From an uncultured bacterium (GTDB lineage Bacteria > Bacteroidota > Bacteroidia > Bacteroidales > Bacteroidaceae), in the NCBI GenBank assembly GCA_905215345.1, contig CAJMPR010000006.1, positions 62,001 through 126,000 on the forward strand: a stretch of 64,000 bases of DNA, written 5' to 3'. The translations under genes were made by a program, and so were the position numbers. Below, in pieces: positions 50,404 to 60,805 of this stretch (the stretch's first letter is position 1; every line of letters begins with the position of its first letter). The notes beneath the pieces were generated by a model that ran no database searches, was not told the DNA's origin, and saw nothing but the letters and a program-made list of their open reading frames with translations.

Positions 50404-53400
50404 ATATAAAAGGCGGGGCTTTAGAATTCGATATTATAGCGAATAACGGCCAAATAAATAGCGCATTGGAAGAAACCAAGAAGCGCGTACAAGGCTTTTC
50501 CGACGCGACCGTAGAAGGTGGTGCAAAAATGGAAGCGGCTTACCAAGAAGCGGCCGCCACTATTGAAAAAGCCTTTAAGGAAATAGACGTTATGGCGGCT
50601 ATTCATAGCAACGCTATAAATGACCTTGAAAAAGAGTATTCCCAGCTTGGAACGGCGGCGGCAAATGCCTTTATGAAAGGTACAGCCAAAGGAGATGAAG
50701 AATACAGGGCTTTAATACAAAAGCAGCAAGCAGTAAAAAAGGAAATAAACAGCCGTAAGGAACTATTAAAAGAGATTGAGAGTACCGCCGATGCCTTAGC
50801 CAAGGAAGAAACCCACCTAACGGAAACCCAGCAAAAAACAGAGCAAAACGCCGCTACACACAAGAAGCTGACGACCCAAATACGGGAAATGCAAGAACAA
50901 TTAGCTTTAATGGAGCAAAGCGGACAAAGGGGAACCCAAGAATACGAAGCATTAAGGGCCGAAGCCGGACGTTTAACGGATGCGTTGGGCGATGCACGTA
51001 CACAGGCCAAAATATTGGCGGATGATAACGCAGGATTGCAGGGCGTTGTATCAGCAATAGGCGGTGTTGCCGGGGCTTTTTCCGTTGCACAAGGAACAAT
51101 AGCCTTATTTGCCGGCGAAAACGAAAACCTTCAAAAAATCATGTTGAAGGTTCAAAGCCTTATGAGTATTACAATAGGCTTGCAGCAAGTAGCCAATACG
51201 TTAAATAAAGATTCTTATTTCAGAATTGTATTACTTGGGGGTATTAAAAATTGGTGGGCCGGGGTTGTGGCACAAGCTACCCAAATAGAAAACACCAATA
51301 CAATAGCTACCATTGCCAATACAGCAGCACAGCAGGCACAAGCGGCAACTACGACGCAAGCAACCATTGTACAAACAGCGAATACCGTAGCAACCGGAGC
51401 GCAAACGGTAGCAGCTACCGCCGGAACCGCCGCAAATATTGGGCTTGCCGCTTCTTTCCGTTTAATTGGAGTAGCTATAAAATCTATTCCGGTTATCGGT
51501 TGGATTTTGGCCGGAATTTCTGCTTTAATAGGGCTTGTTTCTTACTTCTCAAGCAAAGCAAGGGAAGCGAAGAAAGCCCAACAAGAATTAAACGAAAAAA
51601 TAGCAGAAATGGCCGGAAAACCAATTTCTTCTATTGAAGAATTGGCTTACAAGTGGAATAAATTAGGCAATGATTTAGAAGCAAAAAAGAAGTTCGTAGA
51701 AGAAAATGCCACAAAATTCAAAGAATTAGGCGCAGCTGTAAACGATGTAAAGGACGCGGAAAACCTATTAGTAGCTAATAAAGATAAATTCATAGAAGCC
51801 CAAATAGCCAAAGCTAAAGCTATGGCCGCTACTTCAATGGCCGCCGACTTGGCAAAAAAAGCTATTGAGAACCAACAAAAGTTAGAGGAAGCCCAAAAGA
51901 CCCCTAAAGTTACAAAGTATATGCCGGGCGACCCACAAACCGGAATAGGTAGTTACACTTATGAAATAGATAACCCAGCGATTGCTAAATACGAGAAAGA
52001 AGGGGAGAATATTAACAACCAAATGCGGAAGTTTTACGAAACCGCAGCCAACAGCGAGGCCGAAGGAGCCACAAAGCTAAAAGAAGCCGGAATTAAAGGC
52101 GTGGAAGAATACGCCGCCGGAACTATTGGAGCTTTGGAAGCTACTATAAGCAAAAAGCAAGAAGCACTAAAAAGACTATCGGACCCGGAAGAATATAAAA
52201 AAGCTGTCAAGGAAATAGAAGGGTTACAAAAGCAAGTAGAAGGCATTACCGGTAAGAAGGAGAAAGACACACCCAAGAAAACCGACCCTTATACCGAGCT
52301 ATTGGAGAACCGCAAAAAACAATATACGCAGTATTACAAATGGGTTAATTCAAAGGACGAAATTATACAGAAGGCCGCAAAAACCGAATTTGCCGGACTT
52401 CTTGCCGAAGGTAATAGCTATCTTGATTACTTGAAGAACCAACGGGATAAACTATTAGAAGTTGCCAAGCGAAGCCCGGAACAAAACAAGAAGCTAAGTA
52501 AACTTAACGACGAAATAGCCAACGAAACCAAAAACACAGTATTAAGTGAATTTGAAAAGGAACTGCAAAACCAAATGAAAGGGGCGCGTTCTATCATGGA
52601 AATGCTTAATATATTAGAAGAAAAGCGTAAAAAATTATCCGGGGACGGTAGCGAAGTAGACAACGGCAAGAAGGAAATATTAGATAAAGAGCAAGAAGGC
52701 GTAGGTAAGAAGGCCGAAAACGAAACGAAAATCCTACTTGAAAAGTACTCCGCTTATCTATCCGAAAAGCTAAACTTCGATGTAAACTATTTAGAAAACA
52801 AACGGCTACTTACGGAAAACTTGGCTAAGGCAACCACCGACGAAGAACGGCGCATAGCCTTAGCAGCTTTGAAAGGCTTAGAAAAGGATAAAGAAAAATA
52901 TTCCAAGCAAACCGGAAATTCAGACTACGACGGATTGGTAGAGGAATATAAAAGCTATCAACAGAAGTGCGCCGACATTGCCGCCAGTTACGATGAAAAA
53001 ATAGCGATAGCCAGCCAAAATAAAAATGAAGAATTGGTTACTAAGCTAACAGAAGCCAAGAATAAAGCTCTTTCTTCGGCAGCTTTGGAAGAATTACAAA
53101 ATTCCGGGGCTTGGGAAAAGCTATTTGGTAACTTGGACGACCTTACGACCCAGCAGTTAGACAGCCTTATAGCAAAGGTTGAAGCACAGCGTTTACAGTT
53201 AGGTATAGAACTCGACCCGAAAGACTTAGAAGTAGTCTTTAGTAACTTGGAGAAAGCCAAAAACGAACTTCGGGAAAGGAACCCGTTTAAGGCCCTACAA
53301 AATGCGATTAAGGACTACAATAAAGAAGTAGACGACACCAAGAAGAAGGACGCACTAAAAGACATTTTCAAAGGGGCCGCTTCTTCTATACAGCTTATTT

Positions 53401-54491
53401 CTACTTCCTTCGATGCAGTAGTAGGCGGCCTTAACGATATGGGATTAGCCGGCGACGAAGTAACCCAACAGCTATTAGGAGATATTGGCGAAATGTTAGG
53501 TTCCGCCGGCCAATTAGCGGAAGGTATAGCTACAATGAACCCCGTTAGTATGATACAAGGGGGTATAGGTCTTATTACTTCGGCTTTTAAGGTTTTCAAC
53601 ATACACGACCGGAAGGCAGAACGGGCAATACAAAAACATGCAGCCGCCGTTAAGGAGTTGGAAACCGCCTACAAAGCTCTTGAACATTCCGTAAAAAGCG
53701 CATTAGGCGAAACCGTCTACGATAACCAAAAGGCCCTAATAAATAACATGCGCCAACAACAGGAGCATTTAGCAGCAATGGCCCGTGAGGAAGCTGGGAA
53801 GAAAAAAAGCGACCAAGGTAAAATAGACGAATATAAAGAGCAATACGCCGAATTGGGCCGGCAAATTGAAGACACAATAGCCGAAATAGCCCAAAGCATT
53901 ACGCAGACTACGGCCAAAGACTTAGCCAACCAATTAGCGGACGCTTTAGTAGAAGCCTACGGCAAAGGAGAGGACGCGGCAAAGGCTTACGAAGAAGTAA
54001 GTAAACAGGTTATGCAGAACGCAGTAAAGAACGCCTTAAAATTACAATTTCTTGAAAAGCCATTGCAGAACGCAATAAAGCAATTACAGCGCGATATGGG
54101 TTTCGATGATGAAGGAAACGGTAGCTTCGACGGATTGACACAAACCGAGCAAAACCGCTTTAAAAATGCCGTTGCTTCTATTGGGGCCAATTTCTCCGAA
54201 GCGATGAAAATGTACGAAGGCTTATTTAAGGATTTGGAAGAAAGTACCGACCCAACTACCAGCCTTTCCGGGGCGATAAAAGGAGCCAGCCAAGAAAGTA
54301 TAGACCTTTTGGCCGGACAAACAAACGCCGTTAGGGTAAACCAGGTTGAAAGCATAGAGATACTACGCCAACAACTTATACACTTGGCAAGTATGGACGC
54401 AAAAATAGGCGTTTCAAATAAGCATTTAGAAAGTATAGATAGCAAAATAGGAAAGGATTACGACCCCTTACGGTCGCAAGGTTTAATATAG
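50400..54491 (+). CDS. Tape measure protein
   Basis: 1363 residues, the longest gene of the tail block. The N-terminal helical/coiled-coil (NGQINSALEETKKRVQGFSD), central hydrophobic membrane-like segments (SFRLIGVAIKSIPVIGWILA, GISALIGLVSYFSSK), and extended coiled coils (about 450-1050) are typical of siphophage tape measures. The start overlaps the frameshift product's stop. It sets tail length (roughly 1.5 Å per residue would give about 200 nm, by the usual rule). Confidence 0.88.
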   Translation: MNIKGGALEFDIIANNGQINSALEETKKRVQGFSDATVEGGAKMEAAYQEAAATIEKAFKEIDVMAAIHSNAINDLEKEYSQLGTAAANAFMKGTAKGDEEYRALIQKQQAVKKEINSRKELLKEIESTADALAKEETHLTETQQKTEQNAATHKKLTTQIREMQEQLALMEQSGQRGTQEYEALRAEAGRLTDALGDARTQAKILADDNAGLQGVVSAIGGVAGAFSVAQGTIALFAGENENLQKIMLKVQSLMSITIGLQQVANTLNKDSYFRIVLLGGIKNWWAGVVAQATQIENTNTIATIANTAAQQAQAATTTQATIVQTANTVATGAQTVAATAGTAANIGLAASFRLIGVAIKSIPVIGWILAGISALIGLVSYFSSKAREAKKAQQELNEKIAEMAGKPISSIEELAYKWNKLGNDLEAKKKFVEENATKFKELGAAVNDVKDAENLLVANKDKFIEAQIAKAKAMAATSMAADLAKKAIENQQKLEEAQKTPKVTKYMPGDPQTGIGSYTYEIDNPAIAKYEKEGENINNQMRKFYETAANSEAEGATKLKEAGIKGVEEYAAGTIGALEATISKKQEALKRLSDPEEYKKAVKEIEGLQKQVEGITGKKEKDTPKKTDPYTELLENRKKQYTQYYKWVNSKDEIIQKAAKTEFAGLLAEGNSYLDYLKNQRDKLLEVAKRSPEQNKKLSKLNDEIANETKNTVLSEFEKELQNQMKGARSIMEMLNILEEKRKKLSGDGSEVDNGKKEILDKEQEGVGKKAENETKILLEKYSAYLSEKLNFDVNYLENKRLLTENLAKATTDEERRIALAALKGLEKDKEKYSKQTGNSDYDGLVEEYKSYQQKCADIAASYDEKIAIASQNKNEELVTKLTEAKNKALSSAALEELQNSGAWEKLFGNLDDLTTQQLDSLIAKVEAQRLQLGIELDPKDLEVVFSNLEKAKNELRERNPFKALQNAIKDYNKEVDDTKKKDALKDIFKGAASSIQLISTSFDAVVGGLNDMGLAGDEVTQQLLGDIGEMLGSAGQLAEGIATMNPVSMIQGGIGLITSAFKVFNIHDRKAERAIQKHAAAVKELETAYKALEHSVKSALGETVYDNQKALINNMRQQQEHLAAMAREEAGKKKSDQGKIDEYKEQYAELGRQIEDTIAEIAQSITQTTAKDLANQLADALVEAYGKGEDAAKAYEEVSKQVMQNAVKNALKLQFLEKPLQNAIKQLQRDMGFDDEGNGSFDGLTQTEQNRFKNAVASIGANFSEAMKMYEGLFKDLEESTDPTTSLSGAIKGASQESIDLLAGQTNAVRVNQVESIEILRQQLIHLASMDAKIGVSNKHLESIDSKIGKDYDPLRSQGLI

Positions 54492-54498
54492 TAGCAGT

Positions 54499-55014
54499 AT
54501 GGAATTAAATAAAAAATTAGCCCACGCGGCAAAGAATAAAGGTATTTGCGAAGATTGGTTTAACGACCTTCTGAATACCAAAGACAAAGGTAGACTTATT
54601 CAAATGTACCTAAAAGGCATAGACTTTTGTCTAAGCAATGAATACCCGTCGCTTTCCTTCATTCGGGAAAATTTTGTAGGTGTTATGGAACATTACGGCG
54701 TTTTCTTAGATGAAGAAATAAAAGCCGAGAATTCCCGGCATGTTGTAGCCCTTGGTAATTGCTTCGGAACGGCCGTTTATACCGGCTTTGAAGTAGGCCA
54801 AGTATTCGCCAAGCATAACGCCAAAATAACCGTTACGGCCCAAGATAACAGCTTTGTAATGATAGACGTATTCGACAACGCAGAAGTAGAAGTAATAGCT
54901 TCGGATAACGCTAAGATTTGCGTAAACCATTACGGGGGCCGGGTTATTTCCAACAGTTCGGAACCGGGAAATTCAGTTATAAAAATCATTAGCAAACATT
55001 CTAAAACGTACTAA
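54499..55014 (+). CDS. Phage tail-associated protein of unknown function
   Basis: 171 residues. The N-terminal part NKKLAHAAKNKGICEDWFND, MYLKGIDFCLSNEYPSLSFI is helical; the C-terminal part has repeated short strands (AVYTGFEVGQVFAKHNAKIT, DVFDNAEVEVIASDNAKICV), a beta-helix-like pattern. Often adjacent to the tape measure in Bacteroidales phages. Function not known. Confidence 0.55.
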   Translation: MELNKKLAHAAKNKGICEDWFNDLLNTKDKGRLIQMYLKGIDFCLSNEYPSLSFIRENFVGVMEHYGVFLDEEIKAENSRHVVALGNCFGTAVYTGFEVGQVFAKHNAKITVTAQDNSFVMIDVFDNAEVEVIASDNAKICVNHYGGRVISNSSEPGNSVIKIISKHSKTY

Positions 55015-55015
55015 T

Positions 55016-56227
55016 ATGGCAGCAAACGAAAATAACATTATTCTGAACTTACCGTTTGACGAAGCGGCGGGTTCTTCTACGGCTTACGACTATTCAACCA
55101 ACCGGGCCGACGGTACGGTAGTAGATAGCGACTTTGTAGCCGGAAGGCAAGGGAATTGCATAGAATTTAACGGGGCCGGCTATTGCGAGATAACAAGAAA
55201 CATAATACCCCTTACCAGTAACTTCACTTTATTAGCTTGGCTAAAGCGTAATGTTTTCCCGGACGGCTTTACAGGGAAGCGTATAGGGTTCTTCATTTGC
55301 TGGGATGCCGTAAACGGTTGTAGTGAAAGTTGGTTTGAACTTACCGCCGAAAATTGGGGCTATTTTGCAGTAGTGAAAAATGGTTTGAAAGTAAATATCT
55401 ACTTAGATACCCAGCTAATAAAAACTATTACCTTACCGTCCCAGCCTACCGGATTCGCCTTCTTGCAAGACATATATTCAACAGAAAACGGCTACGGGCT
55501 TGTAGACGAAGTAAAAGCCTATAACGTAGCCCTTACACAAGAAGAAATAAGCGCGCTTATTAGCAGCGTAGCCCAATTAGCCTACTCCATTGACGGAACC
55601 GACTTTAAAACATGGGATATATACGTAAGCGAAAGTAACGGCCTTCTTGACCGGCCTAAAATGAAAGCCCCCTTATCTATTGATTGGGCGGATTATCACG
55701 GGGAAATTATCGACTTACAAAATAAACGGGTTGAAGCGCGGGAAATTTCGCTTAACTGCTTTATGAAAGCGACCGGTAAAGTAGACTTCGTAACGAAGCT
55801 AAACGACTTCTTAGACGTATTCAGTAAGGACGGAACACAGCGTTTAATGGTAGACATACACCCAACTAAGCCGCTTGTTTACGAAGTATATAACGAAAGC
55901 GGCGTTTCGGTTACTAAACGTTGGAATGATGATTTAATGGTAGGAACCTTTACACTTAAATTAAAGGAGCCTAACCCGGTTAAAAGAGTGGTACGACACC
56001 AGCGAATAAGCACGACTACCAAAACGCTAACCATTACCTTAACTTCGGATAAGGCGGTTACTATCTTTTGGGGCGACGGAGCCAAAACGGAAGACGTTTA
56101 CGGTACTAATAAAACGGTTTCCCACGAATATACAACCGAAGGAATTTATTACGCCGTTATTGCTGGCGTAATTGAAGACATTACCAATTTTTCAACTAAC
56201 GGTATTATCGTATGGAACAAATTATAG
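55016..56227 (+). CDS. Distal tail-like protein with LamG domain and PKD-like end
   Basis: 403 residues. N-terminal concanavalin/LamG-type region (about 10-185: LNLPFDEAAGSSTAYDYSTN, IEFNGAGYCEITRNI, LVDEVKAYNVALTQEEISAL) suits glycan contact. The middle (about 200-310) resembles Dit-like tail proteins (VYEVYNESGVSVTKRWNDDL). The end (about 325-400) is PKD-like (IFWGDGAKTEDV, HEYTTEGIYYAVI). It overlaps the next gene by 16 bases. Confidence 0.65.
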   Translation: MAANENNIILNLPFDEAAGSSTAYDYSTNRADGTVVDSDFVAGRQGNCIEFNGAGYCEITRNIIPLTSNFTLLAWLKRNVFPDGFTGKRIGFFICWDAVNGCSESWFELTAENWGYFAVVKNGLKVNIYLDTQLIKTITLPSQPTGFAFLQDIYSTENGYGLVDEVKAYNVALTQEEISALISSVAQLAYSIDGTDFKTWDIYVSESNGLLDRPKMKAPLSIDWADYHGEIIDLQNKRVEAREISLNCFMKATGKVDFVTKLNDFLDVFSKDGTQRLMVDIHPTKPLVYEVYNESGVSVTKRWNDDLMVGTFTLKLKEPNPVKRVVRHQRISTTTKTLTITLTSDKAVTIFWGDGAKTEDVYGTNKTVSHEYTTEGIYYAVIAGVIEDITNFSTNGIIVWNKL

Positions 56228-59200
56228 TAAAGCACCGGGATAGTACGCAGCTTCTTTTAAATTCGCGGGCAAATATTTCCGGCATAACGAAAGCAGAACA
56301 AAAGGTAGGGCTTCTTAGCGACGACCTTACCGAAATAACGGTAGAAAGCGCAACCCCCTTAAACTTTGAGTTAGGGGACACAATAGACGTTTTCGGAAAA
56401 ACTTATACGCTTAACTTCTTACCTACCATTAAGAAGACAGGAAAGCGCAAGTTTTCCTATGATTTGACCTTTGAAGGGCCGCAATATGAATTATTGGATG
56501 TTCAATTTCTATTACCGGATGATACAACGGGGGATAGTTATACCGGAAATTTAAAGGACTTCTTAGAGGTTCTTTTACAGAATATAACGCGAATTTTCCC
56601 CGGTAAATGGGCTTTAGGAGAATACCCAGCCGATACGGAGTACAAAACGCTTTCTTACGTTGGCGAAAATTGCCTTTCCGTTCTTCAAAATCTATGTAAA
56701 GAACATAACATAGAATTCGAGATAGAACAAAACAACGGAGTTAAAACGCTTCATATCCGTAAGGCCGGGGTAAACTTCCCTTATACCTTCCGCTATGGCA
56801 GAACGGGCGGCTTGTATGAGCTTACCCGCAAAAATATAAATTCCAAGAACGTAGTTACCCGCCTGTATGTTTACGGCGGTAGCAACAACTTAGGGAGCAA
56901 ATACCGGTATAGTAAACTTTGCCTTCCGGGTAAGACAAAGAATAAATCCTATATTGAAAACGCGGCGGCTATTGCAGCTTTCGGAATTAAGGAAAATACA
57001 AAAACTTTCGACGAAATTTTTCCGAACCGTTACGGAAAGGTTACGGGCAAAGGTACGAAATACTACGCTTTTGTAGATTCTACTATGAACTTCGACCTTA
57101 ACGAAAAGGATAGCGAAGGTACTAAGTGGCTTATCGACGGAGTAAACGCCAAAGTAAAATTCACTACCGGGAACTTGGCCGGCTATGAATTCGACGTACA
57201 TAAGTATGACCACACGACCAAAACAATAGAATTAGTTCCCTTCACGGACGAAAACGGTATGAAGTTCCCCAGCGAAACAAGCGCGGCGTTCCAATTCCAA
57301 GCCGGGGACGTTTATTTTTTCACGGATATAAATTTACCGGATTCCTACAAAACGGACGCGGAAATGCAGCTATCAACAGAAGGAACGGAATACTATAACC
57401 AAAATTGCCAGCCACAAGCAGAATACGGCCTAAACATAGACCAAAATTTTATAAAGCAGTTCGCCGGCGAACTTACGGTAGTAAACCTTTTCGCCGTTGG
57501 CGATTATATACCGGTAGAAGATACCGATATAGGGGTAAACAAGGCTATCCGAATTACCGGCTTTACAAGGGACTTGCTAAAGCCCTATAAGTATTCTTTG
57601 ACCTTGGGAGATAGCGTTACGCAAAGTACCTATACCCGGATTATATCGGACTTGAAGGAAATAGACAAGGTTATAGAAATTAATGATTTGGCCGACCCGG
57701 CTAAGGCCCGCCGGAATTGGAAGGCAAGCCAAGAAGTATTAGCTATGGTTTTCGACCCCGAAGGCGACTACTATACGGACAAAATAAAGCCGGGTAGTAT
57801 TGAAACGCTTATGCTATCCGTTGGGGCTAAGTCTATGCAATTCATGTTACAAAACACCCTTATAGAAGCCAACTACCAAGGTAACAAGAATTCGGTAAAG
57901 GTTACGGGCGGAGTATTAACACATTACACCATTGAAGAAAATATACGTAATTGGAACCTATCAACCGCTACCACAACATTAACCAGCGATTCAACGGCAT
58001 ACTATATTTATGCTAAGTGCCAAAAAGCAGGAAGCGCGGGAAGTATCATATTTTCAACTACCCAAATAACCGTAGACCAAGACCCCAACTATTACCACTT
58101 TTGGGTAGGGGTTGTTAATTCCGTTGTCGATGAAGTACGCTCCGTTTCATTAACTTACGGAGCTACGACCATTAACGGAAAGTTCATACGTACCGGCCAA
58201 ATTGAAAGCAGCGACGGAAGCTGTTTTATAAACTTGGACGGTAACGGGTTCCGGTTGGGGGACAATGTTAGCTCTTTAGCTTGGAATAACAATAAAGATA
58301 GGAAATTAAGACTAAAGGGAACGCTTATACAAAGCCCTTCCGGGGATGAAAGCGCATTAGGAGTTTTCCGGGGTTCTTATAGTAGCTATTCTATGTATTA
58401 TTCGGGTGATGAAGTAACCTATAACGGTTCTATGTACCGTTGTATTCAGAATTGCCCGACGGCTGGGATTATGCCTATAAATACGACCTATTGGCGGATT
58501 GTAGCCAAAAAAGGAGACAACGGGAATTTAGAAGACATTGTTATAGGTGGGCGGAATTATGTATTAGGTAGCGATAGATACATAACATCTTATCACGAAA
58601 GTTTTAACTTTTCATCATTAAAAGAATGGAGAAATAAATACATAACCGTATCAGTTGATATTGAAGTTTCTAATGCTTCTATTGATAGTGAAATAGAGAA
58701 TCGAATAGGATTTGAACCATCTATCATTTATAGCGACGACACAGTACAATATATAGGTACATGGTACAGCATATCTCCTACTGAACCTAATTTTAAAGGT
58801 AGAATTTCATGTACTCATAAAATTCAAGATAAAGAAATAAAAGGATTATCACAAACAGGAATTTACATACAGTGCAACGGAACGGCAAAAATAGGTAGGC
58901 CAAAATTAGAATTTGGAAATATAGCCACTGATTGGACACCAGCCCCGGAAGATGTTGCCGCCGAAATAGAAAGTTCAATAGACGTACAACCTACTTATGT
59001 TTTTAGGGGTAACTATTCTTCATACGTAGGATATACCGGAAGCAACCAACGGGTAGACGTTGTTAAGTACAACAACGTATATTATCGAGCCAAACGAAAA
59101 CTTAACGGTTCCTTTTCCAACCAAACCCCCGCCGACAATTCGGACTATTGGGAAAACTTCGGGGCGCAATTTGAAAGCATAGCCACAAACTTAATATTAG

Positions 59201-59982
59201 CCGAAGGGGCTAATATCGGCGATTGGGTTATACAAGGCGGTAAAATTGTTTCTACGCTTGCATCAGATAATAAAATAACCCTTGACGCTCGAAATTCCCA
59301 AATTACAGTAGATGCCCCACGCTCCGGGGGGGATTATTCCCAAGATTCAGGGCAAGGTTCTAAAATCAAAATAGATGCTGGTAGTGGTGTTGTTGAAGCA
59401 AGAAGCAAAAGTAGTTCCAGCCGTGTCGCTTATATGTCACCAACCGGAATATTTGCCAATAATGCAGAAACGCAAGCGGTTGCGGCTTCTTTGGGTATTA
59501 CCCGAAAAGCTGCAATTGTCGGATTGGGCTATGGTAATGTTAGCAAAAGCCAATGGGATAATGAAAACTTTATTGCCGGGGTTTATGGCACTGCAAGTAA
59601 TTCAGGAAATGCACCCGCCTATGGTGGATTTTTTCAAAATCTTTTAGCAGCCGGATTGATTCTTAAAACAAGGCGAGTAGATGAAAGTTCATCTACGGTG
59701 TATTTATCAGAAAGTGATTCTTTGGTGATAGGTTATTCTCGTTACCAAACCACCGTTTATTTGCCAACCGATGGAATAATAGGGCGAACTATATTTTTCA
59801 AACAATGGTGGTCGGGGTACATGAGGGTTTATCCACGTAGCGGTCAACATTTATATGATGATAGTTCGGAAAACGGCAATTTAGATATTGGTGAGGGTTG
59901 GTCTGCAATGTGCGTGTTTACAATAGGTTATGTAAATGGAGTTAAAAAAGAAGCATGGTTAATGAGTAAATTTAGGTGGTAA
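56212..59982 (+). CDS. Tail tip / central fiber protein (Tal-like) with carbohydrate-binding modules
   Basis: 1256 residues. The N-terminal ~430 residues follow the siphophage tail-tip (Tal/gp44-like) pattern (LPDDTTGDSYTGNLKDFLEV, TFRYGRTGGLYELTRKNINS). Two W-Y-x(n)-GD/NV-x-YN-x-x-YY modules (around 722-765 and 930-975) resemble small carbohydrate-binding modules. Bases 58561-58930 between them are visibly AT-richer than the rest, suggesting a swapped domain. A beta-helical end (about 980-1256) follows. It probably contacts the host surface glycans. Confidence 0.75.
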   Translation: MEQIIVKHRDSTQLLLNSRANISGITKAEQKVGLLSDDLTEITVESATPLNFELGDTIDVFGKTYTLNFLPTIKKTGKRKFSYDLTFEGPQYELLDVQFLLPDDTTGDSYTGNLKDFLEVLLQNITRIFPGKWALGEYPADTEYKTLSYVGENCLSVLQNLCKEHNIEFEIEQNNGVKTLHIRKAGVNFPYTFRYGRTGGLYELTRKNINSKNVVTRLYVYGGSNNLGSKYRYSKLCLPGKTKNKSYIENAAAIAAFGIKENTKTFDEIFPNRYGKVTGKGTKYYAFVDSTMNFDLNEKDSEGTKWLIDGVNAKVKFTTGNLAGYEFDVHKYDHTTKTIELVPFTDENGMKFPSETSAAFQFQAGDVYFFTDINLPDSYKTDAEMQLSTEGTEYYNQNCQPQAEYGLNIDQNFIKQFAGELTVVNLFAVGDYIPVEDTDIGVNKAIRITGFTRDLLKPYKYSLTLGDSVTQSTYTRIISDLKEIDKVIEINDLADPAKARRNWKASQEVLAMVFDPEGDYYTDKIKPGSIETLMLSVGAKSMQFMLQNTLIEANYQGNKNSVKVTGGVLTHYTIEENIRNWNLSTATTTLTSDSTAYYIYAKCQKAGSAGSIIFSTTQITVDQDPNYYHFWVGVVNSVVDEVRSVSLTYGATTINGKFIRTGQIESSDGSCFINLDGNGFRLGDNVSSLAWNNNKDRKLRLKGTLIQSPSGDESALGVFRGSYSSYSMYYSGDEVTYNGSMYRCIQNCPTAGIMPINTTYWRIVAKKGDNGNLEDIVIGGRNYVLGSDRYITSYHESFNFSSLKEWRNKYITVSVDIEVSNASIDSEIENRIGFEPSIIYSDDTVQYIGTWYSISPTEPNFKGRISCTHKIQDKEIKGLSQTGIYIQCNGTAKIGRPKLEFGNIATDWTPAPEDVAAEIESSIDVQPTYVFRGNYSSYVGYTGSNQRVDVVKYNNVYYRAKRKLNGSFSNQTPADNSDYWENFGAQFESIATNLILAEGANIGDWVIQGGKIVSTLASDNKITLDARNSQITVDAPRSGGDYSQDSGQGSKIKIDAGSGVVEARSKSSSSRVAYMSPTGIFANNAETQAVAASLGITRKAAIVGLGYGNVSKSQWDNENFIAGVYGTASNSGNAPAYGGFFQNLLAAGLILKTRRVDESSSTVYLSESDSLVIGYSRYQTTVYLPTDGIIGRTIFFKQWWSGYMRVYPRSGQHLYDDSSENGNLDIGEGWSAMCVFTIGYVNGVKKEAWLMSKFRW

Positions 59983-59986
59983 TATT

Positions 59987-60448
59987 ATGATAGAGTACGG
60001 ATATATAAACGAAAACGGGTATTTGGTTTCTAAGATATTGGAAGACCGAACCGAAAGACGGTTAAACGAACAAGGAGAACCGGAAGACGTAGTAGTAACG
60101 GTTGCTATGCAAGTAGAAGAATTGGTTAAAATTGGCTGGAAGCCAGTAGACCTGGTAGACGAAACCCAGCTAACCCCAAGCGTAGAATTTGGAAGTATTA
60201 GAATTCAGCCCTACGACAATGGCGACCGGATTAGTTACCACTATATAGAAAGCGTTTCTAAGAAGCTAATTACGGAAAAAATAAACGAATATAAAGCCTT
60301 CTTAGATAATACAGATTACAAGGTTATGAAATGCTATGAAGCAACCTTACTAAACTTGCCTTTGCCGTATAGCATGGATGAAGTACACGAAATAAGGCAA
60401 GATTACAGGGATAAAATTAACGAGTTGGAAACCTTGCTAACTACGTAA
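59987..60448 (+). CDS. Small tail-associated protein
   Basis: 153 residues, starting MIEYGYINENGYLVSKILED with acidic and helical ends (ITEKINEYKAFLDNTDYKVM). It resembles short phage tail-fiber-assembly-like proteins by position after the tail tip, but has no clear family hallmark. It ends the tail operon. Confidence 0.5.
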   Translation: MIEYGYINENGYLVSKILEDRTERRLNEQGEPEDVVVTVAMQVEELVKIGWKPVDLVDETQLTPSVEFGSIRIQPYDNGDRISYHYIESVSKKLITEKINEYKAFLDNTDYKVMKCYEATLLNLPLPYSMDEVHEIRQDYRDKINELETLLTT

Positions 60449-60471
60449 GTTATTCTTTTTTTATCGACAAC

Positions 60472-60504
60472 CGTATTACTATAATACGATAGTATTTACT
60501 TTTG
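60472..60504 (+). promoter_or_regulatory. Regulon palindrome and -7 box before the DGR operon
   Basis: CGTATTACTATAATACG (60472-60488; identical to the copy at 35110) is followed after 8 bases by TACTTTTG (60497-60504), an exact TAnnTTTG. The DGR variable-protein operon starts at 60519. This ties the DGR target to the same regulon as the packaging and capsid operons. Confidence 0.75.
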
Positions 60505-60518
60505 AAACAAAAAAGCCT

Positions 60519-60791
60519 ATGGGACAAACAAGAGGGGGCGAAGTAACGTCCGCCCAAATTGGAAGTATTGGGGTTATTGACAACCTTAATAACGCGAATT
60601 TCAAAAAAGAAGAAGTTCCGTTTAACATTAAAAACGACGGCGAAACACCCGTTACGTTGGAAGTAAACCTTTGGGGCATGGAGCCGGGGAAATTCGTTAG
60701 CACACGCTTTGAAACCGGTTGGAACCCCGAAATAGTACGGGAGATTAAGCAAACGAGTTTAACGAACCTTACCCTTCTTTGGGGGTATTAA
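60519..60791 (+). CDS. Small beta-rich protein heading the DGR operon
   Basis: 90 residues (GEVTSAQIGSIGVIDNLNNA, PFNIKNDGETPVTLEVNLWG, ETGWNPEIVREIKQ). The beta pattern resembles small phage head/tail decorating or adaptor proteins. It starts 14 bases after the -7 box and is 14 bases before the variable-protein gene. The function is unknown; a base or anchor for the variable protein is possible. Confidence 0.55.
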   Translation: MGQTRGGEVTSAQIGSIGVIDNLNNANFKKEEVPFNIKNDGETPVTLEVNLWGMEPGKFVSTRFETGWNPEIVREIKQTSLTNLTLLWGY

Positions 60792-60805
60792 AAACATTGT
60801 AATTT

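Noticed and set aside
56212..59982. A third variable repeat in the tail tip protein
   Set aside because: Reading its C-terminal part found no stretch with the VGSRLCF end or similarity to the template.
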